NCBI RefSeq assembly: GCF_030936135.1
Contig: NW_026776913.1
Coordinates: 2,108,001 to 2,172,000, forward strand
DNA from: Gavia stellata
Taxonomy: Eukaryota > Chordata > Aves > Gaviiformes > Gaviidae
Direction: 5' to 3'
Length of the DNA: 64,000 nucleotides
The position numbers were made by a program, and so were the translations under genes. The notes beneath the pieces were generated by a model. That model had not been told where the DNA came from. It made no database searches and saw only the letters and a list, made by a program, of their open reading frames with translations. This document shows positions 1-12,052 of the stretch, in pieces. Every line of letters begins with the position of its first letter. The first letter of the stretch is position 1.

Positions 1-26
1 GAACATGGGCAGATCATTGCTGCTTC

Positions 27-950
27 TTAAAAGCAACAAGTCATCAGTTTCCTTAGGGCATCCTTGAGCTCCTGGTTCCTCATGCTGTAGATGAGGGGGT
101 TCACTGCTGGAGGCACCACCGAGTACAGAAATGACACCACTAGGTCCAGGGATGGGGAGGAGATGGAGGGGGGCTTTAGGTGGGCAAACACGGCAGTGCT
201 GATAAACAGGGAGACCACGGCCAGGTGAGGGAGGCACGTGGAAAAGGCTTTGTGCCGTCCCTGCTCAGAGGGGATCCTCAGCACAGCCCTCAAGATCTGC
301 ACATAGGACAGCACAATAAAAACAAAACACCCAAAAGCAAAACAAGCAGTAACCACAATAAGCCAAACTTCCCTGAGGTAGGCGTCTGAGCAGGAGAGCT
401 TGAGGATCTGTGGGATTTCACAGAAGAACTGGTCCACAGCATTGCCTTTGCAGAGCGGTAGTGAAAATGTATTGGCCGTGTGCAGCACAGCATAGAAAAA
501 AACACTGCCCCAGGCAGCTGCTGCCATTTTCACACAAGCTCTGCTGCCCAGGAGGGTCCCGTAGTGCAGGGGTTTGCAGATGGCAACATAACGGTCGTAG
601 GACATGATGGTGAGAAGATAAAAATCTGCTGACATAAAAAATACAAGCAGGAATACTTGGGCAGCACATCCTGCAAAGGAGATGGCCCTGGTGTCCCAGA
701 GGGAATTGGCCATGGCTTTGGGGAGAGTGGTGGAGATGGAGCCCAGGTCGAGGAGGGAGAGGTTGAGGAGGAAGAAGTACATGGGGCTGTGGAGGTGGTG
801 GTCGCAGACTATGGCGGTGATGATGAGGCCATTGCCCAGGAGGGCAGCCAGGTAGATGCCCAGGAAGAGGCAGAAGTGCAAGAGCTGCAGCTGACGCGTG
901 TCTGCGAATGCCAGGAGGAGGAACTGGGTGAAGGAGCTGTTGTTGGACAT
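27..950 (-). CDS. Olfactory receptor, OR14-like (gene 1)
   Basis: This is a complete 307-residue class II olfactory receptor, a seven-helix odorant receptor of the sensory-neuron cilia that signals through Golf. Visible hallmarks: N-glycosylation sequons at residues 3-6, GN in helix 1 (39-40), PMYFFL (56-61), MSYDRYVAIC at the end of helix 3 (116-125), conserved cysteines C95 and C177 plus C167 and C187 in loop 2, SY in helix 5 (215-216), KAFSTCLPHL entering helix 6 (234-243) and PLIYSM in helix 7 (285-290). The length is normal for the family. I chose the ATG at 950 because it begins the N-terminus (MSNNSS) shared in form by the other three genes and lies just after a splice acceptor. Wording such as SLLDL and PKAMANSL resembles mammalian OR14 proteins. 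K141 replaces the H of the other copies. It pairs with gene 3 in helices 4-5 and at its tail. The 3' UTR lies outside the window. Confidence 0.95.
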   Translation of the reverse strand: MSNNSSFTQFLLLAFADTRQLQLLHFCLFLGIYLAALLGNGLIITAIVCDHHLHSPMYFFLLNLSLLDLGSISTTLPKAMANSLWDTRAISFAGCAAQVFLLVFFMSADFYLLTIMSYDRYVAICKPLHYGTLLGSRACVKMAAAAWGSVFFYAVLHTANTFSLPLCKGNAVDQFFCEIPQILKLSCSDAYLREVWLIVVTACFAFGCFVFIVLSYVQILRAVLRIPSEQGRHKAFSTCLPHLAVVSLFISTAVFAHLKPPSISSPSLDLVVSFLYSVVPPAVNPLIYSMRNQELKDALRKLMTCCF

Positions 951-973
951 AGGCTGTTTCCTGGTCTTAAGTT

Positions 974-1005
974 CTGTCCAATGAAGAAAAAGACAGGAAA
1001 AAAGT
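974..1005 (-). promoter_or_regulatory. 3' splice site upstream of OR gene 1
   Basis: On the minus strand a pyrimidine-rich tract ends in GGACAG (AG at 975-974), 24 bases before the ATG. The same tract and AG occur before the other three OR genes, so it is probably the acceptor of an intron in the 5' UTR. Bird and mammal OR genes commonly have non-coding upstream exons. Confidence 0.6.
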
Positions 1006-2750
1006 TAGGACAGATTTCTCGAAGAAAAGCCACTCAATTTTTCATAGAAATCCCACCCCCCGCCCCCCCCCCAAGTTGGAATACATTTCCATTCTCTAGT
1101 TTGTGCTGGCTGAGTGTGCTGTGAGCAGCAGGAGCTCTGCCCTTCTGCTGCTGAGGAGTCAGCTTTGCTCTGCTGCAGTGGGTACATGGGAGCTGGTTTG
1201 TGACAGCTCCAATGTTCACAGGGCATGTCAGATGTAATCCATCTTTCATGGAAAAGTTCAATATCTGCACTCATGACTCATGGGAGAACGTGGGCTGTGC
1301 CAGAGAGGCTTAACATGACTTTCTTACAATTTTGTCTATGTTTTTTCACAGAGCTGCAGTGTCCATCAGCCCTTTTCCCATCCATCCTGTGTTTTCATTT
1401 TGCTGCCTTGAAGTTGACTTCACACACAAATTAATCTTTTAAAAAAAAAACCCTAAACCTGGACTCTGATGAGACCAGAGGAGCTCTCTTTCAAAGGACA
1501 GCTCTGCAAACTCTTCTCCAGCCCAGCCCAGAGGTGGAGGTGTGATGGAGAGGGCAGGACACGACCCCTCCCAGAGAGAAGCAACTGACTCTGCGAGGAG
1601 AGTGCCGACCCCCAAGGAAAGGCTCCGCACTCCCGAGGATCCCACAGCAGAGCTGCGCCTTTCTGGGGGGCAGCTTGCAAGCCCTGCAGGACAGGCAAAG
1701 CAGAGACTCGGGGGTCCCTCACATGGGAGGTTCTACAGAGAGAGTCAGCTCATTGCCCCGCAGACAGTGCCCAGCAGACATCTGCAGGGAAACACAGAAA
1801 GAGAGCTGCCTGAGCGCACCCTCCCCCTGTGCTCGTTTGCAGTGTCCTCCCAACCCCGTCCCTGTCTCTGCTGCCTGCAGCTGTCCCTGCCAGGAGCTGG
1901 TTCTCTGTCCCCTGTGTCTCCTCCCTGGCAGTGCTCACAGAGCCCATCCCACCCGCTGCCTGCTCAGCTCTGCCCTGCAGAGCCCTCCCTGCAGCAGGAC
2001 ACTGCCCAGGGGCATCTCTGGGTGTGCAGGCTCTGAGGGGAACATCAGACCAGCCCTGGCGAGGCTGGAAAAGTGACACTGATGCTGTCTGTGACCACGG
2101 CATGGTGATTTCCAATACTCCCCGCTTTATTCACCTCTAAGAGGAACAGACTTGGAATTTCAGTGCCTCCTCCGGAAATGAGAGATTAATTTCTATGTGC
2201 CATCGCCCACCCAGACAACCCAGAGGAGAAGAGTGAAAGACCAGGATCCTTCCCTTTCAGGCAGCCCCTGCCTTGCTGTGCTTCCTGAAAAGCCTCCTGG
2301 GAAGATCCTGCAGTGATGTGGAGCTGTGAGCAGCCCTGACCCACACAGCACCCTCTCAACAGCAGAAGCACCCTGCCATTGCACTGGTCTCTCCTTCCAC
2401 CCCCAGCTTCTCCCCACAGCGCCGTGGGGAGCTCCCCGGGCAGGCTGAGTGCTGACCCTGGCAGGCGGCAGAGTCCCTGCCCCAGCACCCAGCCCCGGGG
2501 GTGCAGGGACCCTGCTCGGAAGGACAGCCCTGGGCACCCCTGGCTGCACACCCACCTTCACACCCTGCAGCCGTCCCTGGCAGAAGGCAGCCCTCATGCC
2601 CTGTCCCTCTGATGGTGCAGCAGGGAAGCCCTGCTCTGGAGCACCTCCTGCTCCTCTATACAGGAGTGACATTCCTGGGTACCATGCCAGCTTTACGAGA
2701 GCCCTCCATGAACTGCAGCTGCATTGCCCTGCACCCAGAGACTTACCGTG

Positions 2751-2756
2751 TCAAGG
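2751..2756 (-). promoter_or_regulatory. 5' splice donor of predicted non-coding exon (OR gene 1)
   Basis: On the minus strand the sequence reads CCTTGACACG then GTAAGT, a strong donor consensus. The same exon end and donor are present in all four OR modules. I infer a first exon spliced to the acceptor near 974. Confidence 0.5.
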
Positions 2757-3189
2757 GCTGTGAAGATTTCTCCTCCAGTGAGCTCACCTCTGTCCTCCCA
2801 CCCCAGACTGCCTTTAACCTCTCTCTGCCTTGATCCTCTCCCCTCGGTGCCTGCAGGCAGTGCCCTCAGCCCTGCTGCGCTGTGCAGAGGAGCTGCTCCT
2901 GGGCAGAGCTGTCTCTCGGCAGTGCTGCCCGCTTGCCATGAGCTCCCTCCATCCCAGGAGCCCGGCCCAGCTCAGCAGCAGAGGAGCAGCCCAAGGCGGC
3001 ACTTTCTCTGCCCCTCGGGGCTCCCCCCAGGGGTCCCTGGGGCTCCAGGGGAACCTGCTGTGAAACAGGCTGGAGCAATCACTGAGGTTCCCTCCCGCAG
3101 CTGGGGAGAGACACTTCTTCCCAGCACTGTCATTTCCCTGCTGAGAGACAGACTCACGCCTAAATATCAACTTTTCTTGGCCCATCTTT

Positions 3190-5768
3190 AGACAGGACAG
3201 CCAGACAGGGACAGGCAGGGATCTCCTTTACCCCTGCTGAGGGAAGGGATGCAGCTGAGCCCGACAAGGCATCTCATCCTGGGTTTGGAGTGCTGGGGCT
3301 GGAAGGGCACTCAGCTCCCTCCCATGCACACCACAGACCCACAGCAGGTGGGATTCCTCCTGCCCCCCTTCAGGTGGACACACAATAGGCACCTGCATGT
3401 GAGCTCCTGCTCTCAGCTCCCATGGTAATTAATGGAGCTGGAGGCCAGGAGTGAGCTGTTCAGATGCAGTTGTCTGGTGACATCTGAGGTGCCAGAGGTG
3501 GTCAAAGATATGTGCCGGTAATAGAGACAGATTGAAGATACGTGCAGGCTGATGTAGAGACAGGCCAACATCTGGGGCATCTTCTTGGAGGCTCTTGGGA
3601 ATTTCCTTTGGCCAACTGAAAGGACAGCTGCTGCCCAAATTAAGGGCAACTGAACCTGTCCCTACTCGTTATGTTCAGGTCAGCCTATAGAGATATTCAT
3701 AGGATGGAATGGAGTCGTATGCCATAGGGAGAGCTCCATCTCTTTCTTCCTCTCCTCCAGGTGTTGGTTTTACTAGATCTTCACTGACTGTATTGGCAGG
3801 TGTCTCGTGTTCATCCCCACATTGTGGTACAGAATTCAAGGCAGCTGCTCAATGTAATGGTCAAATCCAGGCCCACAGAGCTACATGAGATGCGAGGGCT
3901 GGCAAGAAAATCACAGGACCAACAGGAAAGCAATTCCCATTCAGGGTGGGTGCGTGACAATACACCCCAGGTGGCATCGCAGAGAATGCGATTTGGTGCC
4001 TGTGTGCCATTTACTGTTGCCATCACTCAGAGGCATCAGTCATCAGATATCATCAGAGAGGCAAAGTCTGTCCCTTCTCTGCCCAATAGCTGCAGGCATT
4101 GCGTGAACACAAAGCATCACACACGGATCTTTACTCACTCCCTTGATGATACAGTCCGTGAACAGAACAATCCTTTTCTCACTGTGCCTGCACACTTCTT
4201 GTCTTCATGGACCGCATCCTCCAAGCACAGCAATGGTCCATATCAAAACTCAATTGACACTCAACAGGGAATTCAAGGGCACTAAGATGACCTGTTGCTG
4301 CTTCAGGAAGAGTTAAGGAAGAGACAGAGAGACTGTGGAACCACTGCTAAGTTTAGTAAGAGTCGGTGTAGATAGATCTGAGATGCTCTGTGTCCCCTTT
4401 GCCTCAGTTTCCACCAGCAAGGTCTCCCAGGCCTTTGTGCTTTGAGGCAGGGCTCTGGAGGAGAACAACCAGCTGTGAATGGGGATGAAGCCAGGGGTTA
4501 CCTGAGCAAACTGCACACCTACCAGTCCATTGGAGTGTGCTGGAGAGCTCTTCACCAGTAGATCCATTATGATCCCAGTAAGGAAGGTACTTAAAATGCA
4601 GTTAGGTCGAGGATTATAAGGAGAGAATAGTATAGGTAATCTTTTACCCAGTTAGGTGGTGGGATGCCTAGGTGGTGTAGCATCAGATGGGACTCCCAGC
4701 ATGTGCAGCACGCCATGCAGACCCCATCCAGAGAAGACAGTCTCCCGTTTTGGTCCTTCAAACTCTTACCGTATTCCCTTACGAGGAAACTACTCTATTC
4801 CTCTTCTCCACAGTCAGTCAGAAATGATGTTCTCATGAGACCTTCCTGCTGCATTGTCAGACAGAGACAAGGCCATGCAGGTGCCATGATGGCCGGTACC
4901 GAGTGGGAGCTGCTCGATGCACAATGGTCTTCTGGTCAGGATCAGTGATCAGGTTTGCCTGTGAGAAGTCTGCGCTCCACCCCGGTGCCACGGCTGAGGT
5001 GCTGCAGCCCAAATGTGCATGGCCAGGAGGAGCTGGAGCACAGGCAGGAGGAGCTGAAGCCCCAGGACTTGCCACTCTACTGTGATGGTTTGGGATTAAA
5101 TGAGAAGTGGTGGCACAGCTTGCTGAGCTGGGGTGCTGCAGTGGAGGGATACAGGCTCTGATGGAGAAGGTGACAGATGGACGAGAATCGGGGGGAAGCA
5201 CCCTGTGTGAAGGAGCAGCTAGGATATATGGAGCTCCTCTATGAGATGGGCAACAGGTTGGGACAGTTTCTGTGAGTGAGGATGAGAAGAGAAGTCATTA
5301 AGGGTGACATGGTATCGGCACTCATAGCCTACTTTGTCAGGGAGAGGAAACAGCAGAAGTCGTCTCTCAGCAAGCCGAGGAAGTGTCCAGGTTAAGGAGC
5401 AGGTTCCTGTGGGGGACTGTAAGTGCCCTGGCATTCCCTGGCCAGGCAAAGCGACAGGATGGCGGCAGCCTGGAGGCTCCTGGGACAAGTTCCTAACAGA
5501 GCTGCCAGGTGGGCCAACAAGGGGGATGCTCACCTGGAGCCAGTAGTGGCAAACAAGGAAATAGTGGGGTCCCAGGTGTCAAAGGAAGGCCAGCAGCAGA
5601 GCACAGGCTGATGGACTCCAGAGGAGAAGACTTTGATGTATGGGGAGACTGATCCAGGTGGTGCCGTGGGAAGCAGCTCTGAAGGGGGAAGGAGCTCAGG
5701 AAATGTGATAGGCCTTGCAGGACAGCCTCTTCCGAGCACAAGAAGGATCTCTCTGAATACCTATGGAA
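3190..5768. other. Non-coding part of the middle segment, block A
   Basis: I recognise no gene here. Open frames are short, and the longest (about 160 codons, 3,800-4,285) matches no family I know. The inverted counterpart is at about 37,430-40,170, so most of it is simply part of the duplicated block. At about 4,912-4,934 this copy lacks roughly 130 bases that the other carries at about 38,264-38,392. That is one clear arm-specific length difference. Confidence 0.6.
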
Positions 5769-5769
5769 A

Positions 5770-6195
5770 AGAAACATTCATCTGTTGGCCAACATTGCTA
5801 TGACGGCCAACAGCATCCTGGTTTGTATCAGAAACAGTGTGGCCGGCAGGACTAGGGAAGTGATTGTCCCCCTGTAGAGAGGTGGGTGGGGGTCTCTTCT
5901 CCCAAGTGACAAGTGATAGGAGAAGAGGAAACAGCCACAAGTTGTGCCAGGGGAAGTTTAGACTGAATATTAGGAATAATTTCTTCACTGAAAAGGTTGT
6001 CAGACAGTGGAACAGGCTGCCATGGGACGTGGTTGAGTCACCATCGCTGGAGGTTTTTAAAAGACCTGTGGATGAGGCGCTGAGGGACATGGTTTAGTGG
6101 TGGACTTAACAGGGTTAAGTTTATGGTTGGACTTGATGATCTTAAACGTCGTTTCCAACCTAAACCATTCTATGAATCAATGATTCTATGATCCT
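5770..6195 (+). mobile_element. CR1 LINE fragment (3' end)
   Basis: This is the end of CR1 ORF2 and its 3' tail. Translated pieces include NIAMTANSILVCIRNSVAG and TREVIVPL. After an internal deletion come [42 protein letters not shown] and VDEALRDMV, all typical of the CR1 reverse-transcriptase C-terminus. The tail ends in short ATTCTATGA-type repeats near 6,170-6,192 in place of a poly(A), as is usual for CR1. It is heavily 5'-truncated and inactive. The counterpart at about 36,990-37,420 is opposite in orientation, so insertion predates the duplication of the block. Confidence 0.9.
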
Positions 6196-9100
6196 TGTAC
6201 AGAGTCCGCACATAACTGCCATGCATCGATGCCACCATTACAGAAATGTAGACAAGGCATTTGACCAGGTTGTTGAACCCTGGAATCGGTATGCCATGCC
6301 TCCTGTGCTTGCCGCAAGCACCTAAGCTTTTTTGCAGAGAAGTGTGAGTCCTCTTTAGGTGTCCTGCCTGTCTCCCGCCCCATGCTGTGCTTTAGGCTGT
6401 GAAGAGAATCAAAACCAACTTTATGACTAGGTTAGCTTAATTTTACATGCTGAAATGCAGGGCAGATGAAGGGAGCTCTGAGATTCCAGGCTCTCTGCCG
6501 CCCAGTTAGGGCTTCAGAGAATGGAAATGCAGGAAATCTTCTTGTGCCAGTGTACACCACATCATAATTTTGCCTTCCTTTATACCTTTTAACTGACCTG
6601 GGATCTGCCCATTGGCTGCCTTTGGTTAAAAAAGAAATTATTCTTCTCTTCCACCTCCCCCTTCTCAAAAAAGCAGAGAAAAAAGATATGGAGCATGGAT
6701 TACTTAAAGGCAATACAGTAATCTTTAAATTATAAGAGAGAGGAAAGATAGTACAACGAATCCCAAAACATCCTTGCGAGCTTCCTTATTTTCACTTGTC
6801 TCCAAAGCTCAGCTTGCTTAGGTCATGAAAGGACTACCTCAAATCTCTGCAGCCCAAATCCCTCCAAAGTCCTCTTAGCAAAGGTCTTTTAGCCGAGGAC
6901 ACTTCTGCCTGTCACTTCAGCACACTGTCCAATCTCTCTTTTTCAGTTCGATGACGTCAAGGTACTCCATTGCAACGCCTTCCCTACAAAAGTCTTCTCT
7001 CCATGCTGATCCCACTTGCATCATGCCATGTTATGTACGGCTCCATCCTCCGCTTGCAGAGCTCCATTGGATGGGCAGTTTTCCATTTCTTTCATGCCCA
7101 TTCACCTTCACAACATTTTCTCTTGCATGCATACCACATATTGTCTGAAGCAGCACATTTACCCCCCACAGCTTCATTCATTTCCCACTGCAGGCTGAGA
7201 TATTTCTCCTCTTGGAGCAGACATTGTGCAAAACTGCTCCATATATGGAAACCCACTTCAATGCTGCATATTCATTTGGGCTAAAAAAAAGATAATGAAA
7301 ATATCCCGAGCTAGTTTCTCAAAGACACATTTTCAAAGCAGCAAAGCAGATTCAATACATAAATGCTGAGAGCCAAGTTACAAAGAGAGGGGGAAAAATA
7401 GGTGAAGACTCACAAATTTGTCCAGACTCACAAATTCTCTGTCAGTCAAGAGCAAGTCCCACAGTCTGGGGGACGTTTTCATGAATTGACCCTCTGGGAA
7501 GTTTTGTTTCTTGGGCCTCTTGGCTCGAGCCTGTGGCATTGACATTTCCAGGAAGAGGAAAAGTTCTGGTTCAGCTATCAAACTTTTGCCCTTCCTGCCT
7601 GGAGATCCAGGAGAGTTGTGTCACACAACACCCAGTGTCATAGTGAAGACGGAGGCAGTGTGAATTGTAGTGGTTTGGACTCCAACGGAAACACAAATCC
7701 TGAGCTGTGAGGACCGCATTGGCTGCAGTTAGACAGAAGTTCCCTGACACGGCTGTGAGTTCCGACCTAGTTGGCAGAGTTTTTCACAGCCCTCACTGAG
7801 AAGGGCAGGGTGTCAAGGAGAGGAGAACTCATTTCCATTTCCCAAATCCCAGGGCAGTGCCCAAACCATCCTTCCCTTGCCCTCTGGCATCCCATTGCTT
7901 GAGATGCTAATCTGCTGGGGCTTCTCTCAGAAAACCTTCAATAATCCTTCAGGTGCTTGTGTGATTTCCCTAAGAGTATCAGTATCGAAAAAAGAAGAAA
8001 AAAACAAAACCAAATCGCCAGCATTAATCTGCCTTAATATAATTATCTGCAGCATAGCAGTTTGCATCTCTGATGGCCACTCTGGGCAACGCCAGTTAAA
8101 TCACTATTTGCACTGTTGGCCATTATACCTCATCCTCAAGGACAAATCTAAAGCAGTTCAGAGGAAAGGTGCCCTTGAAAAGTCATCTTTTGTGTCCCCC
8201 AGGAGGCACGAGCACTGCTCATTCCCCACTCCAGAGTGGGGTAGAGGCTGGATGCCCTTCTCAGGACAGACTCCTTGCCAGGAAGCCACAGGCATGGGGG
8301 GAGCTCACCTGGTTCTTACTGGCACTTCACTCGCATCCCTTTTGGTGTATATCCTCCTTCTCTGTGTCTACTCTTCCCACACACAGGAATGACAGAAAAA
8401 GAAACATTTCATATAAACTTGTCATAAAGTCCTTGTTAGAGACAAGAAGTCCCCCCATGAAATCTGGAGGGAGCCCGGAAGATTGCCTTAAGCACCAAGA
8501 AGAGCCAAGAAGCTCAAGGCCTCTTCTGAAGTGCAGCAAATTCTTGCAACCAAGATCTGAGCCTGGAAGTGGGAAGGAATTTCTGTCTGTGGGTGGAGGA
8601 GGAACAAGTGTGTTGTGGGAGTATGTCAGGGGGGAAGGCCCTTGCGCAAATCAGAGATGATGGAGACATTCCCACCTTGTGCGCTTGCCTCAGCCTAGGA
8701 AATGGGGAGAGCCTGCTGCTGGGGGTGTGTGTGCTCAGTCATGCCCCATGAGCTGACCTTGCTCTCTTTTGCAAGGAAGAAGAAAACAGGAGGACTCGGT
8801 TTGCAGTATCTAAGTCAGACAGTGGGACACAAATAAGTAATTACATTGTTGGAGGGGAGTCAGAATATGAGAAGGAAAGAAGGGGGAAGTAATGATTTCT
8901 GTGTTAAAAGATGGGGAAACTGAGACCCAACTTGTGCATCTTTCCTCTGCGCAAGGATCTACTTTTTTTTTTTTTAGAGGAGCTGACTCTATCAGAGTAG
9001 CTTTCACAGTTGTCCTCTGCTAGGAACCCCAGAGAACAAGAGGGATTGGATTCACCGAGTTGGATTTAGACATGTCCAGTGGAAGGGCTTGATTCAGCTT

Positions 9101-9490
9101 CCCACTTCTCCCTGCCAATAGGGAGATGCCGGGAGGAATCCCAGACATGCAGGAATGCCACGCCTCAGCCTGGCTGGGTGACAGAAGAGAAAACAGCATG
9201 CTTAGAGTCAGTTTCCTCCCACTCCTGGGCAGGTGTGGCATTTCAACAGCTCCCACTTGCAGGATCACAACTGGCTTTACTTTAAAGAAGGAAGAAAGCC
9301 AGGCAAGTTTTTTACACTCTTCAAGACCAGACCTATATTTCTTTATGACACAAATTCCCTTCTCCCGCTTCTCATTCCACAACCAGTCCCAAGATTCTGC
9401 ACTTCTAAAGATATACCTGGTACACAAAAGAGGCACTTACAAATGGTCCCCACTTGATCAAATGAGATCCACCACCTGTTTATTCCTGGT
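6196..9490. other. Non-coding part of the middle segment, block A
   Basis: This stretch of about 3.3 kb has no recognisable gene. It is relatively AT-rich with many short pyrimidine runs. A full CRE-type palindrome TGACGTCA lies at 6,952-6,959 and is kept in the counterpart at 36,224-36,231. The whole stretch is repeated in inverted orientation at about 33,695-36,985. Confidence 0.6.
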
Positions 9491-9493
9491 GGA

Positions 9494-9826
9494 TCACAAC
9501 ATGTATGAGCTCTCAATGCAGGCCACAGTTTTTCTGAGTGCATTCCCAAGAGCCCCCTTGACCTCCCTGTTCCGCAGGCTGTAGAGGAGTGGATTGACCA
9601 GGGGCGTGAGGATGGTGTAGAAAAAGGAGAGGACTTCATGGAGCTGCCTCAGGGAGGCTGTCCTGGTGTCATATAGACAAGGACGAGGGTGTCATAGAAA
9701 ACAGTCACCACGATGAGGTGAGAGGAGCGGGTGGAGAAGGCCTTCTGCCTCCCCATGGTGGTTGGGATCCTCAGGACTGCAGCTCTGATGCAGATGTAGG
9801 ATACAAGTGTGAGTCCAAATGGGAAG
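9494..9826 (-). pseudogene. Olfactory receptor pseudogene fragment (helices 5-7), block A
   Basis: This is the C-terminal third of a class II OR from a family different from the intact OR14-like genes. Readable pieces on the minus strand are FPFGLTLVSYICIRAAVL (helix 5), TTMGRQKAFSTRSSHL (helix 6 entry) and, in a second frame, [26 protein letters not shown]-type sequence (helix 7). The upstream two thirds are missing. One frame change lies after YMTPG and is shared with the other copy at 33,361-33,692, so the gene was already dead before the block duplicated. It stops at the TGA at 9,496-9,494. Confidence 0.85.
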
Positions 9827-9829
9827 GCT

Positions 9830-11543
9830 CCACACACATGGGTGTGTCCCAGTGGGTGGCTCCCCAATTTGGCACAAGTCCCTGATGATTCCCTGTCTCA
9901 AACTTCCTATCTTTACCGTGAGTTGGAGATGGCCGAGGCAGTCATCTAGACAGTCCAGAGAGCTCCTGGAATGGAGGAGCCCTTTTACTCAGTCATTCAC
10001 CCCACCTACACTGGGCTGCGTTGTTCCTGAAGGTGCTTCCATGGGGAAGGTGCCTCAGATTCACTGCTCGCTCTAAATCACATCCCATGTAGATGGCTGA
10101 GAGACAACTGTGAGAGAGCTGAGGGATTGAGATGGATCCCTAAGATACGCGCAAGATGGAGAAAGAGACAGCGAGAGATTAAGAGAGTTGAGAACATAAG
10201 GGACATGTCTTGGCACCCTGGCCCCATACACTCTGCCCCAACCTCTGCCTGTCCACTGAGGTGTGTGAGTGCCCATTAGCTTATGCCCCACAGCTCTGAC
10301 TGCACTGACCACCACGCTGCCTGTATCTGGGTTCAGCAGTGTCAAGGACACACAGAGGGTATCTAAGGAAAGAGGAGCTGGAATGAGAAGACAGGCAGGA
10401 CAGGACTGTACCCCGACACATGGTCTCACTTCATAGCTGCCACTGTGCCAAGAGCCACTGGCACTAAATGGCAACACTGTGACAGGGATTAGAGAAGAGG
10501 AGAGGTTTCCTTTTAATTTTGGAGAGACTTTAAGGTACAGTTGTAACCCTCATGTCTTCAAAGGATGGCTCTGCTGAGCAAGAGTCCCTCCCTTCTGCAA
10601 ATGACCACGCGTTGCCCGGTATGTGGCTCAGGGCACTTGGCATTACCTATGGGAAAACTAAGCTGCCAAGTCGATGCTAAGTACAGTTCTCCTGAAGACC
10701 ACTGTAGGAGGAGATGATATCACCCTCTAGAGTGCTGATCTTCCCTGCTATCAAAAGAGGACAGAGAATGAACTCATCTTTTTAGACATTAAAGTTATAG
10801 AAGTCTATGTCTGAACAAGCTAATTCCTCTGAATGTGCTGGATTAGCTGAAGTATTGGCTCAGGGAGCATTGTGTCAAGGACTGGACATTTATTTCACCA
10901 AATGTGTTGTGGAGGCAGGTGCACTGTTACTCAAACCTACATTCCTGACCAATGTTCTAGATTGTGGACCAAATTAGAAGAGAGGTCATTCTCAACAGTT
11001 AAACTGGACTGAATTTCAGGCATGTTTTTGTTCTGACCAGGACGTTAACGGAGATGTATTTTCCACTTGGTCGAAAAATTAAGCTGTTATTGTTCTCTTC
11101 ATTGTGTTCCACCTATTTCCTGTCATTTCCTAAAGACTAAGAGGTTCAGCAAAGATCTGCCACCAAAATAATCAGGAAACCAGATTTAGAAGGAAGGCGC
11201 AGTTGCATGAGAACCGGACGAGGGCGAAGCTTGTTGAGAATTGGGTGTGCCATGGAGGGATGAAGTCCTCTGCTTGTTGCTCTCTGTCTTGGTTTCCACG
11301 CTTAGAAAATGCCACTGTGGTATTCACCAGGGTTTGTAAAGTGCTTGTAGGTCATTTGAAAGGCACTGCTATGCAGGGTTGTCTTATGATGACGTGTTGC
11401 AGAAGAGAGTCTGGTGTGATATTCGATTAAGGAGATCTTACACTGCTAAGAAAGAGAGGTCTCATTTCTGCAGATGCATCATAACCATGTGTTTGCCCTC
11501 CCCACCCCTCTCCCCTTTCAAAATCCACTTACAACACCTCTCC
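9830..11543. other. Non-coding part of the middle segment, block A
   Basis: I see no gene here. Its left edge carries about 45 bases (9,828-9,872) that recur at about 12,287-12,331 on the far side of the next pseudogene. The remainder is ordinary sequence matched in inverted order at about 31,640-33,350. Confidence 0.55.
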
Positions 11544-12052
11544 TCAGGTGGAAAAGCAGTTTCTGAAGATTATCCCACTTCTTTTGAAACCTGCCTTGAG
11601 AGCATCTTTCATCAGCTGGTTCCTGAGGCTGAAAACAAAGGGACTCATCAAAGGAGTTGGCACTGTGTTGAGAAGGGCCACTGCCTTGTTTCAGGAAATG
11701 TGGTGACTTGAAGGCTGGACATACATGAAGATGCAGCCCAGAAGGGAATAGAAGTAGCACTGAGTTAAGCAGCCTGGGCAGGATATGGCTTTGCTGGCCA
11801 TGCACAAGTTTCCTACGGCTTTGGGTATGATGGATATGGTGATGAAAACCTCCAAACAGGAGAGGTTACAGAGGGAAAAGTACGTGGGACTGTGGAGGTC
11901 TCCTTCAGACAGAATGAGGGAATGATCAGCAGGTTTGTCCCTAAGATCACCAGGTACGAAGCCAGGAGAGCTATTGCCATGAGGGACTCCTGATGGTGGA
12001 GGGAGGGGAAGCCCAAGAGAAGGAACTCTGTGACAGTCGTATGGTTCAACGT
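11544..12052 (-). pseudogene. Olfactory receptor pseudogene, OR6/OR11-like, block A
   Basis: This is a class II OR of a different lineage. The minus strand reads LNHTTVTEFLLLGFPSLHHQE, helix 1 (LVILGTNLLIIPSF), then in a second frame LHSPTYFSLCNLSCLEVF and KAVGNLCMASKAISCPGCLTQCYF (helices 2-3). It then jumps to CIFMYVQPSS (end of helix 6) and ends with PFVFSLRNQLMKDALKAGF (helix 7). Helices 3-6 are therefore deleted (roughly 400 bases), with one frameshift between helices 1 and 2. In this copy the initiator ATG has become ACG (12,052-12,050), whereas the copy at 31,130 keeps ATG. Both are 509 bases long. The family label is by eye. Confidence 0.88.

Larger units (their letters stand above)
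951..3010 (-). repeat. OR-upstream module, copy 1
   Basis: This GC-rich sequence lies upstream of OR gene 1 and recurs, nearly base for base, upstream of the other three OR genes (about 13,385-15,415, 27,746-29,800 and 40,385-43,113). Read from the OR outward it holds an AT-rich tract near 1,430-1,450, a region with many CTGCAG-type motifs, and a first-exon-like block ending in a GTAAGT donor (2,756-2,751). Open frames of 60-160 codons occur on both strands, but differences between copies do not look coding. The outer edge (about 2,990-3,190) matches copy 4 but not copies 2 and 3. Confidence 0.75.

Noticed and set aside
1542-2036. A 164-codon open frame antisense to the OR genes, found in all four modules (also 14,351-14,845, 28,318-28,812 and 41,993-42,526)
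   Set aside because: Its conservation reflects recent duplication. Differences between copies are mostly amino-acid changing, copy 4 has a one-base deletion that changes the end, and other phases of the same DNA are open too. No domain is recognisable.
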